Below are positions 58,994 to 64,000 of a stretch of DNA of 64,000 nucleotides, piece by piece. The notes beneath the pieces are model-generated. The model made no database searches. It saw only the letters and a list, made by a program, of their open reading frames with translations, and was not told where the DNA came from. Within the stretch, counting starts at the first letter, position 1. The number at the start of each line of letters is the position of its first letter. The stretch spans positions 963,450 through 1,027,449 of the forward strand of contig NC_033642.1 of the NCBI RefSeq assembly GCF_001540865.1, in the 5' to 3' direction. Both the position numbers and the translations under genes were made by a program. The DNA comes from Ananas comosus (Eukaryota; Streptophyta; Magnoliopsida; Poales; Bromeliaceae).

Positions 58994-60941
58994 CAAGGCT
59001 TCTATACTTTTGAAAGTACGGAGGCTTGTAAGTTGTTTTCGATGATAGGACTTCCAATTCGGCGATTGATTTTGTTAGACATGATCTACGTTATTGGAAC
59101 TATCTAAAATAATTTTTTGATTTCATTTGTCTAGTAAATGAGTAGTCTCAAAATAAACTGCTGCAAATAAAAATCTCATAAAAAATAGTGATAAAAGACT
59201 CAAATTTCAAATCAAAAGTATTGATCTTGCTATTGATGTTAAGTAGAATTTTCTATTAAAGTTTCATATAATTTGGATTGTTCTACGCCGTTGAACTTAA
59301 AAACGCGCCACATCGACCGTTAAAATAGTCATTTTTTAGACCTTTTAATCACTTAGTAAATGATGTCGAAAAATTATAAATTTTGGTTTCTAAATAGTTC
59401 CAATAGCGTAGATTATGCCTAACTAACAGAGCTGATCGTCGAATTGGATGTCCTATCAGCGAAAACAACTTATAAGGATTGAGGCCTCTGTACTTTCGAA
59501 AGCATATATCTACTAATTATGTAGAAATTTATAAAAATTTTGGGAGTTTGCTGCAGGAAACTCTGCGGCGGCGGCGTAGAATCATGTTCTCTGGAGGAGC
59601 TGCATGATCTTGAGGCCCAACTAGAGAGAAGTCTCAGTAAAATTAGATCGAAGAAGGTAATTAATAAATTTCATCACCATTTGTTGATTCTTTTCTTTTT
59701 TATTTTAAACCAAGGAAAAAAGTTATTAATAGGATCAAAATAACTTAAATTTTCTGCAACATATGCAGCAAAGAAAGATTTTGCAGGAAATCACAGAGCT
59801 AAAGGAAAAGGTTAGTTAGTTAATGCATGTTGCTGTTATGCTAAAAGAACACAAATTATTCACTAATGATGTTTACTGTGGCATGTCTCTGTGCCAATGT
59901 TCTTTTTTTTTTTTCACATGAAATACAGGAGAGTTTGCTCTTAAAGGAGAATGCGTTGCTCCGCGAAAAGGTAATTTTATAAGAGTTATCGTTTATCTAG
60001 ATAATCCTTCTGGCTCCGAGCACTGCTCGAGTTGGTGCATGTTTGTTCTTGTGATTCCCCAATAGTTCCATATTATTGGATGAGAAAGAAGTTTTGATTG
60101 AGATTATATGAGGTCTCGCACCCTAGTAATAATAACCAAGGTTACGCATTTTGGTCCATTGGTTTAGCCCTAATGAGTTATTATTACCAGCGGGTCAGGT
60201 TGTTATAATTGATACCATAGCTGAATACCAACCAGAAGTGTGTACGTATAGAGCCATCACATCGTCTGATAATTCTGGCGCCCGAGAATCTCATATCGTC
60301 TAGTAATTTTGGTCTGTATGTTATTCAGTTTGGACCTGACGAGGATCGATTTGGACATGACAAGAATGTCAAAGTCTAAACAAGGTAAGTCTGTAATGCT
60401 CCAATAGTTGATCCTCGTCATTCCAATAGTCGACCTGACGAGGATCGATTTGGACATGACAAGGACGTCAAAGTCTAAACAAGGTAAGTCCGTAATGCTC
60501 CAATAGTCCCACATCGGATTGGAAAAAAGGATTCTGATTGGGATTATATGAGGCTTCGCACCGTAGTAGTAAGTAATAATTAGATTTAAGTATTTTGGGC
60601 CGATGGTTTAGGTCCAACGAATTATTATTACTAGTAGGTCGGGTCATTACAGGTCATTACAGGTCTTAGCTAAAACTACAGCTATCGTATCGTGATAGAA
60701 GCAAAAGTTTCAACTTAGAGTTTCTGGAGGGTGAGCTTTTTGTCCTTCGAATGGGTCAACTGTGTTTATATCTAACTTGCAGGTGCGAACTCAACTGCTA
60801 CCATCTGTTCCTGATCAGCATCTCATTCCAGATGATCAACCGAACGGAAACATGGAAGTAGAGACAGATCTTATAATCGGAAGACCGGGAACCGGCGAGG
60901 CGCAGCAACAGTTGGCGAATTCGAGCGAAACTTCGCATTAA
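46148..60941 (+). CDS. SOC1-like: SOC1/TM3-clade MIKC-type MADS-box transcription factor (7 exons, 222 aa)
   Basis: Joined exons: 46148-46329, 57265-57346, 58254-58315, 59557-59656, 59769-59810, 59929-59970, 60783-60941. Lengths are 182, 82, 62, 100, 42, 42 and 159 bp, 669 bp in all, with intron phases as in other MIKC genes; every intron is GT-AG. Residues 1-61 are a full MADS domain ([49 protein letters not shown]). The I region (DMQKTIDRY) follows, then a K domain from about 89 to 170 ([15 protein letters not shown], then two 14-codon exons). The C-terminus has [11 protein letters not shown] at 195-205, a variant of the SOC1 motif EVETQLFIGLP, which fixes the clade. Known members bind CArG boxes as dimers in the nucleus and promote flowering. 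Odd points: SAAGKLYEF where relatives have SP(R/K)GKLYEF, a 10.9 kb intron 1, and TEs in introns 1, 3 and 6. All exons are intact. Confidence 0.93.
47050..47590 (+). repeat. Copia-like LTR fragment, family C copy 1
   Basis: TGTATTGATGCGACCAATTTGG ... AACGGTCATAATTTTTTGCTCGAG ... CTCTTTCCGTCCTTATGCTTC ... GGTTTAGGCCTACGTCACA. The same blocks recur at 61670-62105 (plus) and 52435-53560 (minus). TG...CA ends suggest a solo LTR, but I see no target duplication. Confidence 0.6.
47698..47985 (+). mobile_element. MITE-B copy 1, half element
   Basis: GAGCTACTATACTCTTATGAG...GATCGGAGTTATTGATCTTTATCTAG matches the left half of MITE-B at 49310. The right arm is missing. Confidence 0.7.
48275..48826 (+). 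mobile_element. MITE-B copy 2, fold-back
   Basis: The left arm GAGCCTCTAACGTATACTATCG...TCAAATCGACGATCGATCTCCGTTAG is inverted at 48728-48826 (GCCGATCGTCGATTTAGAAG...GCTAGTATACAGTCC). (TA)n precedes it and (CT)n follows. Confidence 0.75.
48890..49115 (-). mobile_element. MITE-A copy
   Basis: GGCTACTATGCTATTAATAGCAC...CACTCAACCCTAGGGGCCCACATC...GACTTGGTGCTATTAATAGTATA, set between (TA)n tracts. Confidence 0.8.
49146..49850 (+). mobile_element. MITE-B copy 3 interrupted by a solo TRIM LTR
   Basis: The arm GGCTACTATACTCTTATGAG with GAATCGACGATCCACTCCG is inverted at 49760-49846 (ATCGTTGATTCGAAAGC... CTCATAAGAGTATAGTAGCC). The TRIM LTR at 49157-49309 sits at its very start. (TA)n precedes; (TA)n(GT)n follows. 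Confidence 0.8.
49157..49309 (+). repeat. Solo TRIM LTR, 153 bp, TSD GGCTA
   Basis: TGTCACACCCCAATAATTCTAC...GGGTCGTTACA. GGCTA is duplicated on both sides (49152-49156, 49310-49314). Same family and length as 35956-36108. Confidence 0.88.
49851..49900. repeat. (TA)n(GT)n microsatellite
   Basis: A short TA run then about 18 GT units, directly after MITE-B copy 3. Confidence 0.95.
50187..50568. mobile_element. CACTA-type MITE, 382 bp, in intron 1
   Basis: Ends CACTATAAGAAAATATC and, reversed, CACTACAAGAAAATTAAC. It contains repeated GATGCTTT and GCGTC units. I do not see an exact 3-bp target duplication. Confidence 0.65.
50569..51258. other. Intron 1 sequence, nothing recognised
   Basis: AT-rich. 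TTCAAAAACTTCTTAGGGCTTTGAAACTTCTTAGGGCT near 51120-51155 is a small tandem repeat. Confidence 0.4.
51264..51813 (+). mobile_element. Complete TRIM/SMART element, 550 bp, TSD GAAGA
   Basis: Two 238-bp LTRs (51264-51501, 51576-51813; TGTTGGCTTAAATGGG...CGACA) flank a 74-bp internal region with the PBS TGGTATCAGAGCC (51504-51516) and the polypurine tract TGGAGGGGGGAT ending at 51575. The target duplication GAAGA is at 51259-51263 and 51814-51818. I count 9 differences between the LTRs, 8 of them transitions (about 4 percent). It has no coding capacity. It lies in MADS intron 1, sense orientation. Confidence 0.95.
52023..52078. repeat. Perfect 40-bp palindrome within a 56-bp TG...CA unit
   Basis: 52031-52070 is a perfect inverted repeat with no spacer (arm AATACGAAACAACCATTGTA). 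The flanks GTTAAAC/ATTTAAC extend it with one mismatch. It is preceded by CTCTGATACCA (52013-52022 region), the complement of an initiator-Met PBS, so the unit may be a collapsed copia-type LTR end. Confidence 0.85.
52435..53560 (-). repeat. Copia-like LTR, family C copy 2, minus strand, with nested MITE-A
   Basis: GACGCAGGCCTAAGCCGCG at the left and 53100-53285 (CTGAACTCAACGGG, CGTTTAAAGA, CGAGCGAAAAGTTATAGCCG) are the reverse of blocks in 47050-47590. After the MITE-A the LTR resumes with TGATTTGGTTGCATCATG. Confidence 0.55.
53293..53517 (+). mobile_element. MITE-A copy nested in the copia-like LTR
   Basis: GGCTGGAATACTATCAATAGCACC...GGACCCCCTAGGATTGAGTG...CCTTGGTGCTTTCGATAGTACCCC. The copia-like blocks lie on both sides. 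Confidence 0.8.
53561..54171. other. Intron 1 sequence, weak repeat similarity
   Basis: 53955-54010 (TCGCCAACAGCTTTGCGATGCGAC...TTTGTGAAGGAAAAA) is similar to 52610-52670, suggesting fragments of one retroelement. There is no intact frame. Confidence 0.4.
54172..54652. mobile_element. hAT-type MITE copy, right end cut by solo LTR
   Basis: GGATGGCAATTCAGCTCGC...GCTCGTGTTCGGC at the left and GTGAGCCGACTTG...CGAGCCAGCTCATG at the right match 44539-45076 reversed. The LTR starting at 54653 interrupts its end. Confidence 0.7.
54653..56732 (-). repeat. Solo gypsy LTR in intron 1, 2080 bp, TSD TAAAT
   Basis: Starts TGTCACGCCCCAAACCC and ends GTAGGGTGTTACA, with TAAAT on both sides (54648-54652, 56733-56737). 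There is no internal region. A GC-rich patch lies near 56450-56560. Confidence 0.88.
55301..55453. repeat. About 27-bp tandem repeats (GAGGCACCCGAAGG units)
   Basis: GCACCCGAA occurs at 55306, 55333, 55360, 55389 and 55432. The last unit has an extra 14-16 bp. Confidence 0.85.
57265..57346 (+). CDS. MADS gene exon 2 (I region)
   Basis: 82 bp after ATCGCAG, encoding (D)[14 protein letters not shown]...AAQQSLE, with donor GAG|GTGAGA. TIDRY is typical of SOC1-type I regions. Confidence 0.92.
57601..58170 (+). repeat. 201-bp tandem array in intron 2, 2.8 copies
   Basis: GAAAGGCA(C/T)GTC starts units at 57601 and 57802. A third unit from about 57994 lacks the GACAAATGAGGCAAGAG part. Because 201 is divisible by three, a 144-codon frame (57547-57981) repeats the same peptide twice. 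I do not treat it as a gene. Confidence 0.85.
58254..58315 (+). CDS. MADS gene exon 3 (K domain, part 1)
   Basis: 62 bp after TTGCAG, encoding [20 protein letters not shown](R), with donor AAAAG|GTATTA. 62 bp is the standard length for this exon. Confidence 0.9.
58393..58945 (+). mobile_element. MITE-B copy 4 in intron 3
   Basis: TTTCTGGAAGTACGGAGTCC...GAATCGACGATCAGTTCCGTTAG is inverted at 58850-58940 (GGAGTCGATCGTCGATTTG...CGTGCTTCCAGAAGC). (TA)n(GA)n stands before it and (CT)n(TA)n after. Confidence 0.78.
58994..59510 (+). mobile_element. MITE-B copy 5 in intron 3
   Basis: GGCTTCTATACTTTTGAAAGTACGGAGGC...GGACTTCCAATTCGGCGATTG is inverted at 59428-59508 (GATCGTCGAATTGGATGTCC...GCCTCTGTACTTTCGAAAG). 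Confidence 0.78.
59557..59656 (+). CDS. MADS gene exon 4 (K domain, part 2)
   Basis: 100 bp after GCTGCAG, encoding (R)[18 protein letters not shown] and [15 protein letters not shown], with donor AAG|GTAATT. Standard length for a MIKC K-box exon. Confidence 0.93.
59769..59810 (+). CDS. MADS gene exon 5
   Basis: 42 bp encoding [14 protein letters not shown], between ATGCAG and GTTAGT. Too short to appear as an open frame on its own. Confidence 0.92.
59929..59970 (+). CDS. MADS gene exon 6
   Basis: 42 bp encoding [14 protein letters not shown], between ATACAG and GTAATT. Confidence 0.92.
60052..60651 (+). mobile_element. TRIM in MADS intron 6, about 600 bp
   Basis: The left LTR from 60052 (TGATTCCCCAATAGTTCC... 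GGGTCAGGTTGTTATAAT) is followed by TTGATACCATAGCTGA, a decayed PBS. The right LTR from about 60491 (GTAATGCTCCAATAGTCCCACATCGG... GGGTCATTACA) ends at 60651. The internal part carries a 99-bp duplication (60333-60431, 60432-60530; GACCTGACGAGGATCGATTTGG). It is the same family as 35956 and 49157 but older, and no clear target duplication is left. Confidence 0.75.
60783..60941 (+). CDS. MADS gene exon 7 (C-terminal, SOC1 motif) and stop
   Basis: 159 bp after AACTTGCAG, encoding [13 protein letters not shown]..., [11 protein letters not shown] and ...ANSSETSH, then TAA (60939-60941). Confidence 0.92.
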   Translation: MRTQLLPSVPDQHLIPDDQPNGNMEVETDLIIGRPGTGEAQQQLANSSETSH

Positions 60942-61150
60942 GTATATATATATATTTGCTATCTGTGAACAAATGCGCGCTTTTGACACAAGCATTTGTA
61001 CTGTTCGTCCGGTTGAAAGCAAAGAAAAGAAAAGAAAAAAGAGCTGTATTTTTTTTCCAAAAAAAATTTTCTATCAAGTTATTTATCATTGCTCGAGCGA
61101 AATTTGTTTAATGTACCATATACTTTAATTATGAGGTAAAGATAAGGTTT
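60942..61150 (+). other. Probable 3' UTR of the MADS gene
   Basis: AT-rich sequence after the stop. No canonical AATAAA is obvious, so the end is not defined. Confidence 0.4.
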
Positions 61151-61669
61151 CGTGTTTAGTTCTTATCTCATTTGATCAAAGAAAACACCAATTTTTTATT
61201 TTTTTTCTATTGAGTATAAATTATTATTAAAAGATCGTTTTCTGACGACTTAAGCTTTTACAAATAGATTGGTATTAGTTGTCAGATTCGTTTCCCCCAT
61301 AATCCCCAAAACTATAAGAAATAATTATTGGGAAATATTAACACTTTGGTTGGATGGAGAGGGTGTAAGAAACAAAAAGAGAAAGAAATAAAAAAAAATT
61401 GTCTTATTTTTTCTATATAATGGGAAAAGGACTACAAATAAGCTTTTGGTTGTTCTATTATATTTTTGGCTAAATTATGAAAAATTTTTCTGTAAATATT
61501 TATTTTTTTAATTTTTTTTTCTGACTTTTAAAAATTTATATTTTGTCTCCTTAAAGTTTTAAAAATATCTTTAGGAGGATACAGCTTAATGGAGAGGGCA
61601 AAATGACTAAATTGTCATGTCACTTCTTCCATAAGAAAAATATTTTTTTAATATATTAAACTAGTTCCA

Positions 61670-62102
61670 AAATTTCATTGAGTTTGGCCATTTTTAAATG
61701 ATCATAACTTTTTGCTCGAATGTTTGTTTTAGCGTGTAACCTCAATTCGGAATATATTTTTTAAGATTTACGCATCAAATTGTAAAGTCATTAGAGCAAA
61801 GTTTGGAACCCAAATTCAACATTATAGTTGTATTTTAGGTTATTTTTGAAATGTTTTATATTTTTCTATTATAAGTATGGTTATTTGGGTATTTTTGATA
61901 GGTTTAGACTTAGAGATATTTTAGAATTTGACTTATAGTAGGATTCGAATATTACCTATATATATTCATGGCGTTTGATTAATGTAATTAGTTTTTTTTA
62001 GAGTTTATTAATAATATTTTTATTTTTGTCAAAAATTTGTGTTCTTTGTGCATTTCTCTTTCCGTCCTTGTACTTCTTTCTAAATGCCGCTTAAGCCTGC
62101 GT

Positions 62103-62105
<3 letters not shown>
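61670..62105 (+). repeat. Copia-like LTR fragment, family C copy 3
   Basis: GATCATAACTTTTTGCTCGAATG, GTTATTTTTGAAATG, TTAGAGATATTTTAGAATTTG and CTCTTTCCGTCCTTGTACTTC follow the order of 47050-47590. Confidence 0.6.

Positions 62106-62143
<38 letters not shown>
62105..62143. repeat. (GA)n microsatellite
   Basis: About 19 GA units at the end of the copia-like fragment. Confidence 0.95.
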
Positions 62144-62149
<6 letters not shown>

Positions 62150-62288
62150 GAGAGTGGTAATTACAAAACCATCCAAAACAATTTACCTAATTAACAAATA
62201 TCAAAGTATTAATCAAACAAAATTTAATAAGTAATTAACTATTTGGCTCATTATTGGAATAGAAATCAAAATAAAAATTTAAAATTTT

Positions 62289-62342
62289 TGAGAGAGGATT
62301 TTAGTTTTTTTTTTTTTTTTTTTTTTNGAGAGAGGATTTTAG
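62289..62342. other. Single-N join between two copies of the same 15-mer
   Basis: GAGAGAGGATTTTAG occurs at 62289-62303, then poly(T), N at 62327, then again at 62328-62342. This looks like an unresolved homopolymer overlap. Confidence 0.75.
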
Positions 62343-62681
62343 TTAAGAGAGGGGAAAGTGATGAAAAGAAAGGAAATAGGTATTGGTGAAAGAGGATTTT
62401 GATTAGTTTATTTTGGAATAGGCCAATCCGAAATTCAAAATCGAATTGGGCTACAAATGGATTTGGCCATTTCCATTCCTGAGTGAAATGAGAACCGTAA
62501 TTCGATTTCTGTAAAATAAACGACAATTATCAAAATCAATGAATTTCATTTTAATTTCATAGTCTAAAATAAGTGAACCAAATATGCACTAAATATATTC
62601 ATACACTTTACTATCCTTTACCTTATTAAATCAAGAGTTATATATTCATTTCTTTGAGTAAAATGAAGTTAATTCTCCCCC

Positions 62682-63092
62682 CTACTCTATTGGCCATAAA
62701 AGGGCTCTACACAAAGGGCATGTTGCATGACCAATCTCCACCCACTTATCAATACAACCCTTGTGAAATGCATGAGAGCAATTCCCCAACTCCCTCACTT
62801 CATGTTCAAGCTCCAAGTCCCCCAAGCACACTGCACAAACAATGCTCTCCTCTCCTTTCGCCGATCTCTGCGCGAAGCTCGCGAACGCGACGACGCGAAG
62901 TCGCGCTTCGATCGCCGAGGGCGCGGTCGGGGAAGGCGACGTAGGGTGGGTGTGCTCTTCGAAGGGCGCAGCGGCGAGGCCGAGGTAGGAGAGGGAGAGA
63001 AGGATGGAGAGTCTTATATAGTCAAGTAGTTGGATGGTGAGGGTGAGAGGTTTTGGGAGGATAACACAGTAGCACACTGAGGGGAACCCCAT
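62682..63092 (-). CDS. RING-H2 finger E3 ubiquitin ligase, BRH1/RHA-like (136 aa)
   Basis: Single exon, minus strand. The N-terminus MGFPSVCYCVILPKPLTLTI plus the following hydrophobic stretch (to about residue 42) resembles the N-terminal membrane or signal-anchor region of BRH1/RHA-type proteins, which begin MGFP. Residues 83-132 hold a RING-H2 domain: CAVCLGDLELEHEVRELGNC, then SHAFHKGCIDKW and CPLCR, giving C-X2-C-X14-C-X-H-X2-H-X2-C-X10-C-X2-C. All eight zinc ligands are present. Such proteins transfer ubiquitin from an E2 to targets; BRH1 responds to brassinosteroid, but the target here is unknown. The length is slightly short for the family because little follows the RING. The ATG at 63092 is chosen for the MGFP start. 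Codon use is GC-rich in the middle. A GAA-rich tract lies just upstream. Confidence 0.9.
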   Translation of the reverse strand: MGFPSVCYCVILPKPLTLTIQLLDYIRLSILLSLSYLGLAAAPFEEHTHPTSPSPTAPSAIEARLRVVAFASFAQRSAKGEESIVCAVCLGDLELEHEVRELGNCSHAFHKGCIDKWVEIGHATCPLCRALLWPIE

Positions 63093-63127
63093 GGTGGTAA
63101 TAAATTGTGATGATGATGGTGGAGAAG

Positions 63128-63160
63128 AAGAAGAAGAAGAAGAGGAAGAAGAAGAGTATG
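63128..63160. repeat. (GAA)n-rich tract upstream of the RING-H2 gene
   Basis: Imperfect GAA/GAG repeats about 40 bp upstream of the RING-H2 start. On the gene strand this is TTC-rich and may lie in the 5' leader. Confidence 0.8.
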
Positions 63161-63196
63161 TGGAAATTGAGATGTGTTTATAGCTAGAGGTTGTTC

Positions 63197-63197
<1 letters not shown>

Positions 63198-63258
<61 letters not shown>
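63198..63258. repeat. (TA)n(GA)n microsatellite
   Basis: About 12 TA then 18 GA units, directly before MITE-A. Confidence 0.95.
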
Positions 63259-63260
<2 letters not shown>

Positions 63261-63261
63261 C

Positions 63262-63479
63262 AGCTGGGATACTATTGATAGCATCAAGGGCTTGGTGCTA
63301 TTAAGTTTTCTATCGTTAGATTTAACCCCTTGATTATTTTTACCGGTTAGATTATACTATTCAACCAACCACCTACTCAACCCTAGGGTGCCCACATTAT
63401 TCTAACCGCACATTTCTTAATCCAAGAGCTAAAAAACTAATAGCACCAAGCTATTGGTGCTATTGATAGTATTTCAGTC

Positions 63480-63485
<6 letters not shown>
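63262..63485 (-). mobile_element. MITE-A copy between microsatellites
   Basis: CTGGGATACTATTGATAGCATC...CTCAACCCTAGGGTGCCCACATT...CTATTGGTGCTATTGATAGTATTTCAG. (TA)n continues at 63487-63528. Confidence 0.8.
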
Positions 63486-63531
<46 letters not shown>

Positions 63532-63600
63532 TGATGAAATTACTGCTCAAGCTTCTGCACTTAGGATTTGAACAGAAACATGAAGTGGAGACATCAGGAT

Positions 63601-63819
63601 ACGTGAAACTTCCCTGCGAGTAACATTCGCAGGGAGACCTTCAACAAACAGAGTATTTGAGGCATCAGGAGGAAGAGGAGGCTCTGGCCTAACACCAGCA
63701 TATCCAAGGGTCCTGCTATCCACACCTCCAGCAACTGCAATACGCCGATCATCAGCTGGGTAACCAGGCATTGCTCCGAGCACAGGTCTAACAGGTTCAG
63801 TGGGACCAAAGGAAGACAT
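63601..63819 (-). pseudogene. Orphan exon of an RRM RNA-binding protein
   Basis: Minus strand. After the acceptor TTTTGTAG (63820 side) the frame reads MSSFGPTEPVRPVLGAMPGY ... DASNTLFVEGLPANVTRREVS. This matches the linker and first RRM strand (RNP2-like LFVEGLP) of plant nuclear RRM proteins, where SHIFRPFVGF normally follows. Here homology stops at about 63601 and the sequence runs into a stop (63547) and (TA)n. No other exon is found on either side. The N at 63861 and the microsatellites suggest a captured fragment or a misplaced contig piece. Confidence 0.65.
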
Positions 63820-63861
63820 CTACAAAATAATTTCCATGTTGAAGCCACGTGTTACTGAAGN

Positions 63862-63921
<60 letters not shown>
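63862..63921. repeat. (TA)n(GT)n microsatellite after single N
   Basis: About 9 TA and 21 GT units starting at the N. Confidence 0.95.
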
Positions 63922-63923
<2 letters not shown>

Positions 63924-64000
63924 AGTTTATAGGAAGGTGGTTGTGAGGTTGAGCAACCCATGTGCTAATTACATAGTGATCATTTAATTGTATATGAAAT

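Overview
The window is nuclear DNA of a flowering plant, most likely a monocot. It holds a seven-exon MIKC-type MADS-box gene with plant splice sites, a plant RING-H2 gene, several TRIM and solo-LTR insertions, a tRNA-type SINE and Tekay/Del-type chromoviruses with chromodomain integrases. The very GC-rich first MADS exon followed by AT-rich later exons suits a commelinid monocot. A bromeliad such as pineapple would fit, but that is a guess I could not test. The assembly has two N runs (38238-38337, 39665-40094) and five single-N joins (19667, 23417, 36162, 62327, 63861).

From 1 to about 28.3 kb the window is a stack of Ty3/gypsy elements. Element 1 (1-6492, minus) has a gag-pol frame in which I see no stop; it runs off the left edge. 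A solo LTR (6526-8513, TSD GGGTG) sits 33 bases beyond it. Element 2 (9611-20881, minus) is complete, with TSD TAATC, but its coding region is broken by nonsense changes, a frameshift and a CACTA-type MITE inside gag. Its 5' LTR carries the end of a Cassandra-like element with a 5S rRNA-like module, and a redundant LTR block that I read as an assembly error. Two Tourist/Harbinger-like elements follow (21477-22263, 22354-23215). Next come a decayed plus-strand integrase and its 2.2 kb LTR (24892-28349).

From 28.3 to 45.5 kb there is an orphan ankyrin-repeat exon, a SINE family with clear target duplications, a 4.16 kb solo LTR (TSD AATTG), a gypsy pol scrap, a TRIM 5' end and several MITEs. 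I see no intact protein gene there.

From 45.5 to 61 kb lies the main gene, a SOC1/TM3-clade MADS-box gene (plus strand, exons between 46148 and 60941, 222 codons). Its 10.9 kb intron 1 holds MITEs, a solo TRIM LTR, a complete 550-bp TRIM, a perfect 40-bp palindrome, copia-like LTR pieces and a 2.1 kb solo LTR. Intron 2 has a 201-bp tandem array, intron 3 two fold-back MITEs and intron 6 a 600-bp TRIM.

From 61 to 64 kb there is a single-exon RING-H2 ubiquitin ligase gene (62682-63092, minus), a MITE and an orphan exon of an RRM protein, set among microsatellites. The MADS gene (transcription, probably flowering) and the RING gene (protein turnover) are the only intact host genes. Nothing suggests they work together.
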